NCBI RefSeq assembly: GCF_050436995.1
Contig: NC_134747.1
Coordinates: 10,237,501-10,301,500, forward strand
Direction: 5' to 3'
Origin: Anticarsia gemmatalis
Taxonomy: Eukaryota > Arthropoda > Insecta > Lepidoptera > Erebidae
Length of the DNA: 64,000 bases
The notes beneath the pieces were generated by a model, which did no database searches, was not told the origin of the DNA, and was given only the letters and a program-made list of their open reading frames with translations. The translations under genes and the position numbers were made by a program. Of this stretch, positions 12,043-25,866 are shown piece after piece (the stretch's first letter is position 1; every line of letters starts with the position of its first letter).

Positions 12043-12975
12043 ATATTGAAAATTATGCTATCAATTGCCACAAACATAACTGGTAATGACTGAAAAAATC
12101 TCGTAACATCTAACGTAATTAGAATTAGTAGGTCACAGTCACATTATAAATTGTGATGGCACGGTGCACGTAGTTTATTTCTGTATCTGTATGATTTAAC
12201 GTTTAGATGTATAACGGACTCTGGTAGGATGTTCATCTTGAACGGGACTATAAACATGAGTGTCTCTACGGGTACGGATATCCTTTATTACCCTATTTAC
12301 AATAATAGTTAGTATGTAGTTTCATTTACATTTTACAACATGTTTACTCATAAATCCATTTAATTGTTTATATTTATTTAGAGTGCTTCACTTGAGAATG
12401 CACTTATTAGATTAGACTAAATTATAGAGTTCGTAACTTAGTCAATTCATGTTTCAATAGCATAGCTATTTTGTCTTAGAATCTTATTTTTAACTTTTAC
12501 TATTAAATATTCATAAAATAGTTTTCAGGTTGGCCAAATTTTGGAATTTGCATATATTATTAGTTAATCTATCGAGTAATTTTAGCAAATAGGATATAAA
12601 TAAATACATCCACATGGTATTTAATTATGTTATGAACAATTACTTACCTTAGGTTAGATCGTAAAATGAAATATGCATAACGAAACTCACAAACCATATC
12701 ATGCTAGAGTAAGTTAGTTTAGTGAAATTATTTTTTATGACATATAAGGTACCATGTTAAAAATAATAATAAAAATGCACAAGTGAATCAACGACAAAGA
12801 TACAAAACTACATGACATGAATGTAACATAATCACATAAGTTATGTATTGTACAAGCATATTTGTCACGAACATCAGTCATGTAGTTGTTAGTCTTTGTA
12901 TTATTTTTTTGTATATTATGTAGAATCCAATTTATGTAATAAGTTTTTATAATAAAAATATATAAATAAATACAA
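12043..12975 (+). other. 3' untranslated region of the lectin/mucin gene
   Basis: AT-rich DNA between the stop codon and the last good poly(A) signals. An internal AATAAA at 12599-12604 could give a shorter transcript. No open frame or repeat is apparent. The exact cleavage site cannot be read from sequence alone. Confidence 0.6.
12951..12970 (+). terminator. Poly(A) signals, lectin/mucin gene
   Basis: AATAAA at 12951-12956 and again at 12965-12970, followed within 15 bases by a T-rich stretch (CTTTTTTTATTTCC) of the kind that promotes cleavage. About 910 bases after the stop codon. Inferred, not proven. Confidence 0.6.
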
Positions 12976-15900
12976 CTTTTTTTATTTCCAGACGTTAATT
13001 CTTCTCGTTTTTGTATACATATATGACTATGTCGTAATCATACTTTCTATCCTTAGGGCTTTCGGTTAGAAGACTTCCTCAAGAAAAAACAAAGTTTGTG
13101 AGTAAATCTGCGAGGCGAAAGGCTAGTCTATTAAAAGTTTTTACTTTCCCCGAAGGCATTAATATGGAAGTTCTAGGTCGATATAAGACTGGGGAAAATT
13201 CACAAGTTTCGAGACACTCAGCCGCAGTCAATATTTGCGGAGCGCTTTGCCGCCACCTCACTCAACTTGCTTGCTCTTGAAGGGCCCAACTCCAACTCAA
13301 TTTTCTCTTCGAGACCGCTTATCAATATTACTTATATCAACTTCGATAAAATTCTCATGTTTGGCACAATTCACTCTCCCCGTATTTTCCTTCGTCATCA
13401 CACACAATATAAGTTTTTCATCCCGAATTCGGCTCATCCTTTCCTAATCGTATTTGATCTGGTTTATTTTGAAAACCTATAAGTAACTTAACGGAGCAGA
13501 AGAAGCCCGAGTTTAATAAAAATATATAAGCACAGACTTCGTGCGAGATGAAATTGGAAATGTGAGATTACTTTAAGGGATAGAGGTTAGGGCTTTGATT
13601 AGAAGAGTTTCTTTGACGACTAGTATTATATTTTATTTTATGTATGTAAGTATGTCGAGTAAGCGCCTATATATTAAAGAAGATTAGAATCTAATTTTGT
13701 TGGTTACTTACCCAGAATTCCATCTAGATAGTATTATGGCACAAACACTTACACGTAGAGGAATAGTTGCTAGTTTTGAAGGTTACGTAGTTAAAATCCC
13801 TGAAATTATAAATGAGACTCAGCTAACAGCTTAAATGTAAAAAAGATATGAATTTTAATAGAAATCGCATAGCAGAGGCAATATTATAGGTCCACAATAA
13901 AAGACGATATGTTAAAACATACATATTATTTTCACGCAAACATTTTATTTATCAGTTATTACCTAATTAGGCTCCACACGGGGATCAAATATAATTTGAT
14001 ATTATTATCATCAGTATTCGATTCGTGGTTTAATTTCCTCTGAAATGAGGTTAACCGCAACTTATTATATTTGAAATCTATATCAAATCATGTAGGCAGC
14101 CTCGTTCTACATTTGACTATGTATTTGAATAATGTTAGGACTACCTTTAACCTATATACCTTCGGGGTGTATAGTTCCTGAGATCTAAGTCTATGTTTAA
14201 TCCTTAGAAACGGAATCTCCGTTCGACTACAATATTATTGACTATAACTTTGGAAACGTAGATTAACATGGAGACTTAGGTAATGTTAGCTTATATCTAG
14301 AATATTATTGAGGATAGAAATTAGTAGATAAGATCTATTAATCAAAATATACGAGAACGTGTAAGTACTTAATATTTGCCTAATAATTCTAATAATTTTG
14401 TTGGTTTCTAACTTATGACCTTTTACTCTTACGAGTGCTGTAAAATTAATTAAGGTTCGACGAAAATATTTCAATAAATAATTCGGGTTTAAAATGAAAT
14501 TCTTCATTGTAATATTACGTTATTATTTTTACCGTGATCTTCATGCCTTAGTAAATTTTCAAGTACTTATTAGTAATTAAAAGTTTTTTTTTTTCAAATA
14601 TCGCGACTTCCCATGCAAATAAAAAAAAATTCTATATGTAACACGTAAAATGATAATTATTTATCTATCAGCAATAAGTTTAAATAGATCTGCATATAAC
14701 TACAAAAAGAAATAATTTTGAACATCTTTTTATAATACATTTCGATCAACCTATCAGAAATGGTTCGTTGTAGAAGAGGTATGAAGCAATTTGGATTGCT
14801 ATTGTTGTTTCGCAAAGTCGCCTACGCAAAATGTATGTTTGTCTTATATACGACGGGAATTGAAATAAAATATACGTGGGTGTACAATCAAGATCTAGAA
14901 TCTCTAAATATGTTACTTGCTCTTTGTTGTTTTCTGACTCTTAATATACATTCAACTGGCTTTCAAAGTGTGGCCATATACCAAAAATAGAGGAAAATAA
15001 CTATTATTTTTCTCGTATTTTTATGGTGAATTAAAAGTAAGTGATATAACTGAGAAGATGATAGATTCTTCCTGTAGTAAGTAATTTTTCGTATAAGTGC
15101 TACTGAACTGAAATAAATAATAAATAGAAACAGGTCCATTAGTTATTATACCGTAATGGCCAATCGTATGTTTTTGAACTGCCAGCCTGTTGTTCCTGAG
15201 TCCTGACGTAGCTTAACGACCGCGGTCTCAGAACAACAGATGGAACAAACGGAAACGTAATTAGGAAGATTATTTTGAAGTGTTTTTCCGAAACACTTAA
15301 AACTGTACCTAACACAACTGTAAAATATATAGAAACAGTAAAGTACTAAGTAAGAAAAGTCAAGCTAAGGTTGTATAAATATAGCATACGTGAGAACCAT
15401 TTTGGTACCAAAGATTCTGTTTTTTATCTGATTGTCTGTTACATTTCTTATAGGATATACTTCCACACTTGTACCCAATCTAATTACGGGATTTGGATGA
15501 CAGCGGGCCGCGTCAAACGGACAGATATCCACTTATTTGATTCGTTCCATTAACTCCCCTCCTATTGTTGTACGAGAACACAAAAAGATATTCTGAAAAC
15601 GTATTTTAATAATACCGTAAAAGCCGACTTTTATTATAGTTTAACCGACACATTGTTACATAAAAATCCACTCCCAGTGTTCAGAAAGTTCCCTGCAGAA
15701 ATATAAAGATAAGCCTCACGATGTTTCCTTGCTAGAAACAACATTTACAACGAAAAGGATTCATTGTATTTTAAGAGGAGATATTTCTAGAATCTTTGTC
15801 CAGTATATTTTTATCGGACAGGTGATTTGCACGTTTTGTAGCGCGTAAATACAAAAAGGTTCACATTTAGGATGGAGAGTGTTGTGGCATCCCGTCGCTC

Positions 15901-18900
15901 ACTTTGAACACTCACTTGACTACCAAAATATAGTACACAGAGGTCACACGCGTCTCGGGCCCGTCTCATCCATTATTCAGAGTTATCGGTCGTCCTACCA
16001 TCGGCGTCCAACTCGATTCTCTTAATGGAGATTAAGTGTTTATTGACATTTCCTGCTCCCTTGTGGCCGCTCAAATCTTGTAGTTTACTCTCCTGAAATA
16101 TTTACGTATATAATTACCGTATAATGAACGGTCACATAATGTATCACTCGTTTTGACAGGATCAGTAAACAATCCGACACCATTAACTTGGTGTCGCAAT
16201 TATATTATTATATAGTTCAAAGCTAGTGAAACTGTTACCTAAAAGACATATTTTCTGGTGCAAGTCACTCTAAATCATTTAATAAAAGAAAAATTGCCTC
16301 AAAACGGCCCGTGCGCGGTGTTCCGCTTAACCATTTTCCTTTTTTGTTTGAAGAATTGGCTTGCAGCGTGCAGCGCGCTTGGATTTCCTTTAGGATTTTT
16401 TGTTAGCTTAAGCTTTATATGGCTGAATTTTCCTTCAGTTTAAAAATATTTTTGTGCGAGCCGAAATTAAGTTTAGGAATTTTCTAAACATTTCATTTAC
16501 GTTATTTTACTTTTTGTTAAAAAAATATAAGCTACTGTTCCAAAAATCTAATTTAATTTCATATAATAAAGAGAGGAAACACCATTTCGTAGGAAATATG
16601 TATAGAAATATAGGTGACCATCAAAATAAAATATGCAATCACTTTAATAATAATTTACTTACCGTCCGGAAGACCTACTCATCGGCTGACTGCGTCGACT
16701 TCGTATCTCTGTAAACATTGTGTTGTAAATAGCAGAGTGTTGGTGATACAGGGCCGCTTCGCCGGTGGCAGAGAGCACATTATGTAAATTGCACCGATTA
16801 CCTGCCGGCCTACCTCGGTGATCCCACCGCGTGTTAAGCACAAATCACTTTGCGTTAGCTCTCCGGAGGATTACGTACGGCAACCTTGTTACCGGATTAA
16901 TCCTAAGGTAAATACCAACAACCGACGTACGCGACTCTCTCAAACATGATCAACGTCAGACTGTTTAGTCGTTTTCTCTAACAAACGGATTCCTTTGCCT
17001 TTTCGATATCTATTTGCATCGAATTAACTGAATTCTTGAGACATTGCTGTCCTATTATTATAAGGATATTGCTCTGAATAGGGAACATTCTTGACATAAA
17101 ACTAGCTGTGTTCGGCACATTCCACCGTATTTAATCTTCTGTTTATGTTGTGTATAATAAAATGCTGTATTAATATTTAAGTAGGTACTTAGCTTTAAAA
17201 CACATCCATTGTATGAGGTTACACATTCATATAATTATGTAAAAGCACACAGTTTAATGAAATACTTACCCACCACCGTGTATAAAACCTCGTAATTGGC
17301 CGACCAATACAGTTTTAATTGGCTACTTTATTTCGTATCTCGTAACTCTTATTATACAAAGGTACGAGTGTTATTGGAAATGAATGTGCCACTCAAAGAT
17401 GACCTGACCGTAAAATCAATCTACATCGCTCACATGATGTTGACAATGACGGAGTGGATGTGGGAACACCTTAAACAAACTAATACGTGATTTCAGGCTT
17501 GAATGTTCAAACATCGAGTAAATATATTGACAGAAAGGGGCTTATTATATTTGAGGAAAAACGAATTATAGTGAAAATGACAAACGATCAAGTGGTCAAA
17601 TAGTGAACAAAATTGCCTTTAGACAGTAATTCTCAAACTAGAACTGAGTGTATTCATCTTTAAGGTTGATAAAAAAAGAAAATATTTTTACTGTCGAGCA
17701 AAATAATTCAAGTAAGCTATAGTTTTCTCGAGCATACATTCAGAATACAAAATCAATCAGCATAAAGCTGAGCTTGGCTCGCTCAGCTCTCCACATGCAT
17801 GCCGCGGCGAGCCCCACTCGAGAATTTATCGAGTTGTGGAATGCATCGAGTAAGTGGCCCAATAATTGGGTTGGCGTTCCGGCCTGAGCCCACATCGAGA
17901 CGATATCGACGCCGCACGATCATTCTCTACGAGCTTCCAAGACGACACAAGAGGCTCTTAAATTTACTACGCCTTAAAAATGTTAAACAAGATTGATAAG
18001 TTTTTAGCATTCTTTAGCAAATATCTATTCAGTCAATATAATTTCTTCGAATAAGAAAAAACTCCATTCGAAAGAAAGTCCTTTAGAAACGAATTAAACT
18101 AGCAAATACAATTTATTACTGTTGTAAATGATTGTTTCGAACCAGTCGTATTTGATTTTATAGAAATTCTAAATTGAAATACTAATAAAATACGAGCTCA
18201 GTCTGTCGGAAATTAAAAATAAAAAGAAGAAAGATTTAATTAAAGAGGAGCTTCCAGTTTTTTCCACTGACAATGTCATTAAAAAGCGTTTCTTAGTTCG
18301 AAACAGGAACGATTGGAAGTATTTGATTCATTGTTACAATACCTGACACAAATCACTGATTAATTTGAATGGGTATTTTGCGGCAAAAGTAGATTTCATT
18401 ATGTAATTTTCTTTGGTTGCTTTTATATTTTTATTATTCATTGTGATAACACAACTTTCATTTCTTTGTATGATATTTATGTTGAGTATAGTGAGTTAGT
18501 ACATTATAGTGTCGTATATTTCTAAGGAAAAATATGTTCTCTTTGTGCGTTAACAATGATACAAAGATAACAAAACTGTATACGGACAAAGTCGCCATTC
18601 AAAAGATATTAGCGCCGAAAAAATAGACACTTAATAACGTCCGCTTATTAAAGCCAGTCGTGTCAGGACTGACGGCTTTCACAAATCCATTTCCTTTGCT
18701 CTTTGAGATCCCTTTGTCAACTTCGATTATTCGTGCGACAACAGCCTCTCACTTGTTCCAAAGATGTGATGCGACATCTTAAAATAACAAAAGATGCCGC
18801 GTAATACACACAATTGATGAATGATAAAAATTGACTTATTGAATATTCTTACTACGCGAGACAAAATATTAAATGGTTGAAACGTTTTGCAAATTTCCTT

Positions 18901-21900
18901 TCGCAGATATTATTCTTTCAATGTGAAACATTTTCTTGGAATTATTATAAAAACTCTGCTCGTCCGGTGAGTGGAATAGGAATAAAGCGTTATATTTTTA
19001 ATATAATACTTTTGTATAAATGCAACATTAATGAAAATGGAAAATAGAATGGTTGAGATACTGTATTCATCTAATGAACGAGAAAAGACGGTTTCAGGCT
19101 TTGCTTCATATTCTTGGAAATAATTATGATACTTTCGAATTTCGATATTTTTGACATATTTTTTAAAGACGTAACCTCCTACCAAGTCTTTTAGACTGTA
19201 GCAGATTGAATTATTATCCGTCAGTCACTTAGCTATCTCTTTTATACTTAGATATCGATTAATGATATCATCACTGCGGAATTAACATTTGAAGTCACAG
19301 ACCTACGTCAAAATTCATCAATGCGTCAGACTAGATCACAAATGACTTGCCAGGTCGATTTAAGATTATCGTTTTGTAACAGAATATATGTTATGTTTAA
19401 TAGTACTACTTAGATAATAATATGTTTTATTTATACAACCCTCTGTAACTCGACCTGGTTCGGCTTATATACCCATGCTCAAAATTTCTATAAGCCTGAG
19501 ATTTCATGCACCTCATCATTTCATGAACATATCATTGTAGAAAAAAAAATACTTTCTATAGCTTTCATACAAAAGCTTTTTACTCAAAACATATAGAACA
19601 GTGCTGTGGTGTTAGGAGATAATGGAAACAAAATGGACGCAAAATATATGAAGAGGAAATGAAGGTGGCTACTTTTATAAAATCCTTAATAACCTGCTCA
19701 TTAAATGTTGCCCCAAGGTAAAGCAGCTTTATTTAAATATTCAGTTTTATGTGTACCGGTGTAGTGGCGTCCCGGCGACTCCCGGCGACTCCCGGCACTG
19801 GGTCGCTACGCAAAACTTTTTACCTCGACCCGGAGACAGAGCGATTACAACTTTTAAGATTGATGAATCCGGGTGTTCTAATGTATTTTTTTCTTGAGTT
19901 TTTCAAGATGTTAAAGGGTATTTTAAATTAAGTGAGTTTAACTTAATTTTGCAGCCAGCAGCGAGTCGGTACTTTATCTCCGTCTTTTATCTTAATTATT
20001 TATTATCTGTGCTGTCTTTTCGTTTATATAACGGGCTAGGGGCCGAACGGTTATCTAGCGAAATATGTTTGCCAGAATGTTTTGAATAAAATAAATATAA
20101 AGTTGCATCGTTCAGCGGTAATGATAACACGAATTGCCCACCGAGATACTGCGGTTCGCATAAATTAATGTAATAGCATGCAAATTTTATTGCCTAACAG
20201 TATGTTTGAATGTGACCACAGCTCCACAATCTCTCCCTAAATGAAAACCAAAATGTACTGGCACGTATCGTTACGTTTTACAAACATTCATCATTAATGA
20301 GTGCGCTTAGAATTAATATCCACTCATTGTTACGTCGCTAAAATCGTTATTGCATTGTTCATTGATATCCATCAAATGAATAAATTTCGTACATGCGATA
20401 TAATTATTTGTTACTATGTATTAAATTACCCGCTAACAATATTACTGTGAACTCCTAGAGATTCGTTTCGATTCGTAGAATACATAATTTTGATAGTCTA
20501 CCAAAGATACCGATGTAGATATGAATCAACATTTTACTTTTACTTTCTGAATTATTATAATATTGACCTTTTACTATATTTATATGAACGCGGCTTTATT
20601 TGTGAATTCGGGGACGGTGGTGAATTAATTTTAATGTATGTAAACAAGAGTTTACAAAAGCAATTTATTAATTTAAATATGATTGGATAATTTTGGTACA
20701 TTACCGCTGCATTTGCAAATATGTGGGCAGCCATTGCAATTTCAGTGCAAAGCATGTGTTTCATAAATAATTTTAATAAGCGAAATTATTTCATAAATTG
20801 TGAAAGTAATTCAATTTTTCGTAGATCAATTATATTAAGAGTTTAAAAAAAGTATATACCCACTCAGTTAATCACAAAAAATAGTAAAAACATTATTCAG
20901 TCTTAAAAGAATAAGTACGTATAATCGTAAATAACTGTCAGTATATAAAACGAAGAGGTCAGGCTAACAACTTAAAGGGGTCAGTGTTCTCATTGTCACG
21001 TCTTTGGTAAAAAGCTCTTTAGGCCGTCAAAACTTTGAGGTCCAGGGACCGCGGTGAAGCTTAATTACTTTTTTCATTTCGGCTTCTTTACACGTTATAT
21101 ACTCGGCGATTATGTAATACACTAATTACCTAAGATAACCTCTGCTTACGTAAATGAATGAAAATAAACATTAATTTAACGGCGGAGGTATATCTAAAAA
21201 AGTTCTTTGTTCTAGACTCATCTTGCATTAAAGTCATAAAATAATGTCTTTTCTTCCCAACGGTTTATTTTTCTATTAGTGAAACTATTCAGTTTCACAA
21301 ACAAGTCGTCCAACGCATTCGCTTTCAAAAAAGATTACCTCTCGCCTCAGCCGGAGCAAGCAAAAACTCGCCCGGAAAATGTGGAAAAAATACTTAAACC
21401 TGTTACATTTTACTTGTTATTCCGCTAATTGGAATTGAACTAGTTTCATTTTCCTTTCAGAAATAAGTAGTAAGAGTAATTTCTACTCGATTATTTATTC
21501 TTTTGAGCGTATTTTATTTCTCTGAACTAATTTACGATCTATTATTCATCTACAATTTCAGGAAATATCTATCCTGGAGTGATGATGAACATAGATATAA
21601 AATGCTTTTTAGAAAATATCGGAAACAAAAAGTTAGAAAGTCTTCTAGTGATTATAGATACATGTTCTCACGTCCACATGTTAAAAACATAGTACGTACA
21701 TCTGCTTTTAAAATAAATTTTCCTAAGACTGATATTGTGTTTTGCATAACACAGGTTGTCTTTTCAGGTAACCGCGTTAATAAACAATTCAACAAACACG
21801 GCTCGTTGTATGTAGTATGATTCAACTATTTAGCAGTTTCCTGTGCCGTGGGATTGCAGAGTTTGCATCTAGAGCAGTTCCCCGAAGTAGAGCGCTAGGG

Positions 21901-22474
21901 AGTAATGCTTGAGGGACTTCCAGCTTGTACCTGTTTGTTTGTGGAATAACTGATGCCAATCAATTCCACATTGCAGTGGTTTCAATTTAATTAGATGCTA
22001 TCGACACAAGCAGCGCACGTAGCTATTTCGTTCTACTTTTTTTATTAGCGTGTTGAGATTTTTTCTTCATTCAAAGTTTAATTAATTTGCTAATACCTAC
22101 ATATTCTGAACGTTATTTAAAATCATTGAAATATCTACATATACACTGAGCTCTAGATATTTAGAAGGTACTTAGTCGTTTTCATTGTACATCTCGGCAC
22201 CTATAAAACTTACTTGTGATACGCGAGGCGTGATTATTACCCGAATAATTTGTACTTATTAATTACAATAACTAAGGTACTGTCTTATATCATATTTCTA
22301 CCTGATACCAGACTCGATACTGTAAGTATAGTTTAGTTATAATGCTAAATATAAATTTATGAGCTTACATACGTGTTGGTTTTGAAGACGCTCGTAACTT
22401 AAAAGTTCCTGCAAAAGCTTTTCAAGTACAATAATTCGTTTTAATAATATCGTTAGTTGTTTAAAACATTTTAA
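12976..22474. other. Gene-free stretch
   Basis: No supported gene. Open frames of 60-91 codons are scattered on both strands without splice or codon-use support. Visible items: a moderately GC-rich block at 13080-13300 open on both strands, a bulged hairpin at 15187-15239, GC-rich islands near 16650-16860 and 17760-17960 (the second with three compact hairpins), a small 10-bp tandem array CCCGGCGACT at 19771-19796, and an exon-like frame near 21562-21820 that I do not trust. Whether any island is conserved cannot be judged from one sequence. Confidence 0.6.
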
Positions 22475-22735
22475 CTGCACGTTTGGCGCAGTGGTTTAAG
22501 CGGTCACCTCGCCGCAACAACCGTAGCGCCGCGTGTGGTGGGTTCGAATCCCACCCGGGACAAATCTTTGTGTGATGAGCACGAGTATTTGTTCTGAGCC
22601 TGGATGTTAATGTATCTATATAAGTATGTATTTAGAAGTATATAAGTATGTTTATCAGTTATTTGGTTACCATAGTACAAGCTCTGCTTAGTTTGGAATC
22701 AAATGACCGTGTGTGAGTTGTCCAATAATATTTAA
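22475..22735 (+). mobile_element. tRNA-derived SINE
   Basis: A Pol III promoter is readable: box A TGGCGCAGTGG at 22484-22494 fits TRGYNNARNGG exactly, and box B GGTTCGAATCC is at 22541-22551. The head is followed by a body (GTGATGAGCACGAGTATT...) and a 3' end near CCAATAATATTTA that I recognise as a common lepidopteran SINE pattern. It is not a functional tRNA: the acceptor stem and cloverleaf do not close. Similar AT-rich words (TTTAAAACATTTTA and TTTAAACATTTAAA) flank it and may be a diverged target duplication. Confidence 0.85.
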
Positions 22736-22834
22736 ACATTTAAATTTATTTAAACATAGGAAACAAATTTTAACTTCGTCATTTCTTTTACGCAACGAAC
22801 TATTGTTACTTAGGTACTTACATATAAAGTTCAA

Positions 22835-23079
22835 TCTATACTAATATTATAAAGCTGAAGAGTTTGCTCGTTTGTTTGATTGTTTGAACGCGCTAATCTC
22901 GGGAACTACTGGTCCGAAAATCTTTCAGTGTTAGATAGCCCATTTATCGAGGAAGGCTATAGGCTATATATCATCACGCTACAACCAATAGGAGCAGAGT
23001 AACAGTGAAAAATGTTACAAAAACGGGGAAAATTATGATTATCTTAAGTGACGCAAGCGAAGTTGCGCGGGTCAGCTAG
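22835..23079 (+). mobile_element. Lep1-type non-autonomous Helitron
   Basis: The 245-bp unit starts TCTATACTAATATTATAAAG and ends GGTCAGCTAG, inserted between A (22834) and T (23080) as Helitrons do. A short hairpin (CGCAA/TTGCG, 23052-23067) sits 8 bases before the terminal CTAG. Both ends match the Lep1 family of Lepidoptera as I remember it. There is no coding capacity, so rolling-circle proteins would have to come from elsewhere. It lies about 100 bp after the SINE. Confidence 0.85.
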
Positions 23080-25737
23080 TCAGATAATAAAATTGTTTCT
23101 CGTAGTATTAGACGTATTTTTCTGCGCAGTATATTATTTTATTTTTGAAACTGCTACAGAAAAAAACTACCATATAAATTCAATGAAGTTTTTCGTGAAC
23201 CGTCCTTTTATTTTACAACTGAATTCAGCTTTTATAACTGCGTTGGAGATGCTTCTAGGAGTCGTTAGTTTTATGTGAAGCTTTCAGCAGTAAACTAAAA
23301 CCTTTTTGTTGAGTAAAATGCTTCCGACTTACAAATGTAAGTAATTAGTTACAAGCCCCACCGGCTACACTGACGGCCAATAGTAACAAATTAAATTGTC
23401 AAACTTAAAACGAGTAAGAGTACTTTTGATCAAACAACTGTCAAACAAATAGAAAGTTTGCAAAATTATTTAACAAAAAAGTTAATTTCATCTTAAAATT
23501 TAGTTAAATTGTAACAAAATTAATACAGTTCTCTTCTAAAACTAACATGTTTTTGTGTCGGACGTCGACACAATAAAGCTTTTCTATTAAATTGCTTTCA
23601 AACGCCAACTGCACTCACAAAATATCAGTGAAAAAATACAAAAAGAGAATACGATCTTGTTTTCCGCTACTGGCAGCTTTTGACTTACATAAACCGAATG
23701 ACCTAAATTGGATGATTCCAAGTTTGAAAAGCTGAAAGGAGGAAAGGCAAGTTGACATTTTCTTAAGCTGAGTAATAGCGACTATTTATCTCGGCCTTAG
23801 TCGGCGCCTCCGTTCACGGCTCACCTGACTCTTTGAAAGCACCTTATGCATGATTGAATTAAGAGGATAATTAATTTTGATTATTACGCGAGTACTCACG
23901 TAATTTTATCAGACTAGAGAATTAGTGCTAACAAATTGCCGACACTCGAATAAAATTGTTTTATCTACATAGATGTTATGATAAAACGATGACAGTATTT
24001 AATCAAAGTTAAATGCTGTTAAGTGACGTTTTAGTGGGGCTAATTCAGGATGATATGTAAAATAGGGGATTAGTGAAACGTCACCTGTTACAACAAACAA
24101 ACGGACCTTATTCAGATCTACTGACATAATAGAGGCATCAAGTGGGCTGTAGTTATTTTAATGGGCGCTTCTAGCTTGAGGCGTGTTTAGTCGTCGCGAG
24201 CAATTTAGCCAAGCACTTAGCCCGTGGCACTCCGTCACGCCACGTTAACGCCACCCGATGGCCTCTCGGCCGTGAACATGAATATTATATAACTATCTAT
24301 ATCGCGTATGCATCGGGATATACGGAACGCAATCCCAAAGGCGCTGATGCATTACTGATCTACTCAGCTTGTGTATTAGCCAACGTAAACCAAATATGTA
24401 CATCTCTTGGTATGTTGCTTGTACATGTTTGAACCGAACTAGTACCGAAGTGCTACGACACAGAGTTATTTCTGACATAGATAGAAAATTATAAAGAAAA
24501 TTAGTTGAGAAAAGAAGTTAAAAACATTTTATTCTAACGAGAATTCTCTACAGATAAGAATAAACAAACGAGAGAACTGACAAAAAAGTCAATACAAATT
24601 TATTTCGTTGTAACAAAATAAGTTTAAAAGTGAACATTTTGTTTGTACGCAAATAGACTCGCCTAACAATCACATGTCTAACAATTCATGAGTGTCAAAC
24701 TTCGTTCCCAAAAGTTCTCGCCGATAAAAAAGATGTCAGAATATATTATTGGTATCAATCCAAGTGATAGTTTCTTAGGGAATTATTTGTTACAAGTTTG
24801 GCAAGGCAACATAAAATTAGATAGATATATTAGAACTATATGAAGGCAGGCATGAACTAGCTAAGCTTTAAGTGCTTTCGTGTTCTAAATTGATTGTGCT
24901 CATAATATAAGTGAGGTGACACTAAAGAACGACGCCATATTGCGTTTAGTGCTAACTAGATTAAGTAATTACTCCTAAGACGTGAATACTCTCAGCCGCC
25001 ATCTAAGATGAACTTGATATTTAAATATCTATTTATACGTAAGATAATTTTAGAAAATGTAATCAGAAAAATAATCACGGATATCCATCGCTTTGAAGTA
25101 AAGTCACAAAAAATGACATATTATTATGCCAGAAATATTTCTTCTTCCTACATTTTAAACGTGGGCGCTGGAATAAAAGCGATTTTTAAAGCTCATGTAA
25201 AGATAACATCCGAAAAAAATATCGTCAGATAAAATAACTTATCTGAAGAATAACTTATCTGCTAAATAAACTTTATGAAAATAAAATCCCGTCTTAGTAA
25301 TCATATATTTGGTACTTATCTCGAGGTGGTGAAACCGGGTCTAAATAACCTGTCTCCCGATGCCTTACCTGTGTAGGTTGATTGTTTTTAATTCTGGAAT
25401 CCAATTATAATAGTTGATGCATTAAGTGGTAAACATAAATCGATTTTAATCTGAAGTTAATTTGTATGAAATAACCGCAAAAAGCTCCAGTATGCATGTC
25501 GCCGCGGTTCACGCTCCATCATGCGGTGAAGCGACAACGTTGTTAAGTACATACTCGCTTCACAGTGCAAATTGCCGACAGCAAAGGACCTCTATCTCGA
25601 TTGATTTCTATGTGAAAAGCTGTATCAGAGTGAAGAACAGTTAAAATTAATTGATTCTCATTTATTGCGTCGGTGTCATAGCGTTTAGACGTAAACAAAA
25701 ATCCAAATGTTCTGACTAAAAAAGTTATTAGAATAAG

Positions 25738-25836
25738 CCAACCCGCACTCGGCTAGCGTGGTGGACCCTGGGCTTAACCCCTTGCTTATTATGGGAGGAG
25801 CCCCTTGCCTAGCAGTGGAACATTAAAGGGTTAAAT
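25738..25836 (+). mobile_element. LINE/SINE 3'-tail fragment
   Basis: Reads CCAACCCGCACTCGGCTAGC, then GTGGTGGACC, then GGAGGAGCCCCTTGCCTAGC near the end. This is the 3' region shared by a very common lepidopteran LINE (RTE-like) and SINEs that borrow its tail. The head is absent, so this is a 5'-truncated copy. The same tail occurs in antisense in the SINE at 54991. Confidence 0.75.
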
Positions 25837-25866
25837 AGTTTTTTTTTTATTTTAACTATACATACG

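Noticed and set aside
22484..22560. Possible tRNA gene
   Set aside because: A and B boxes are present, but no acceptor stem or anticodon arm closes; it is a SINE head.
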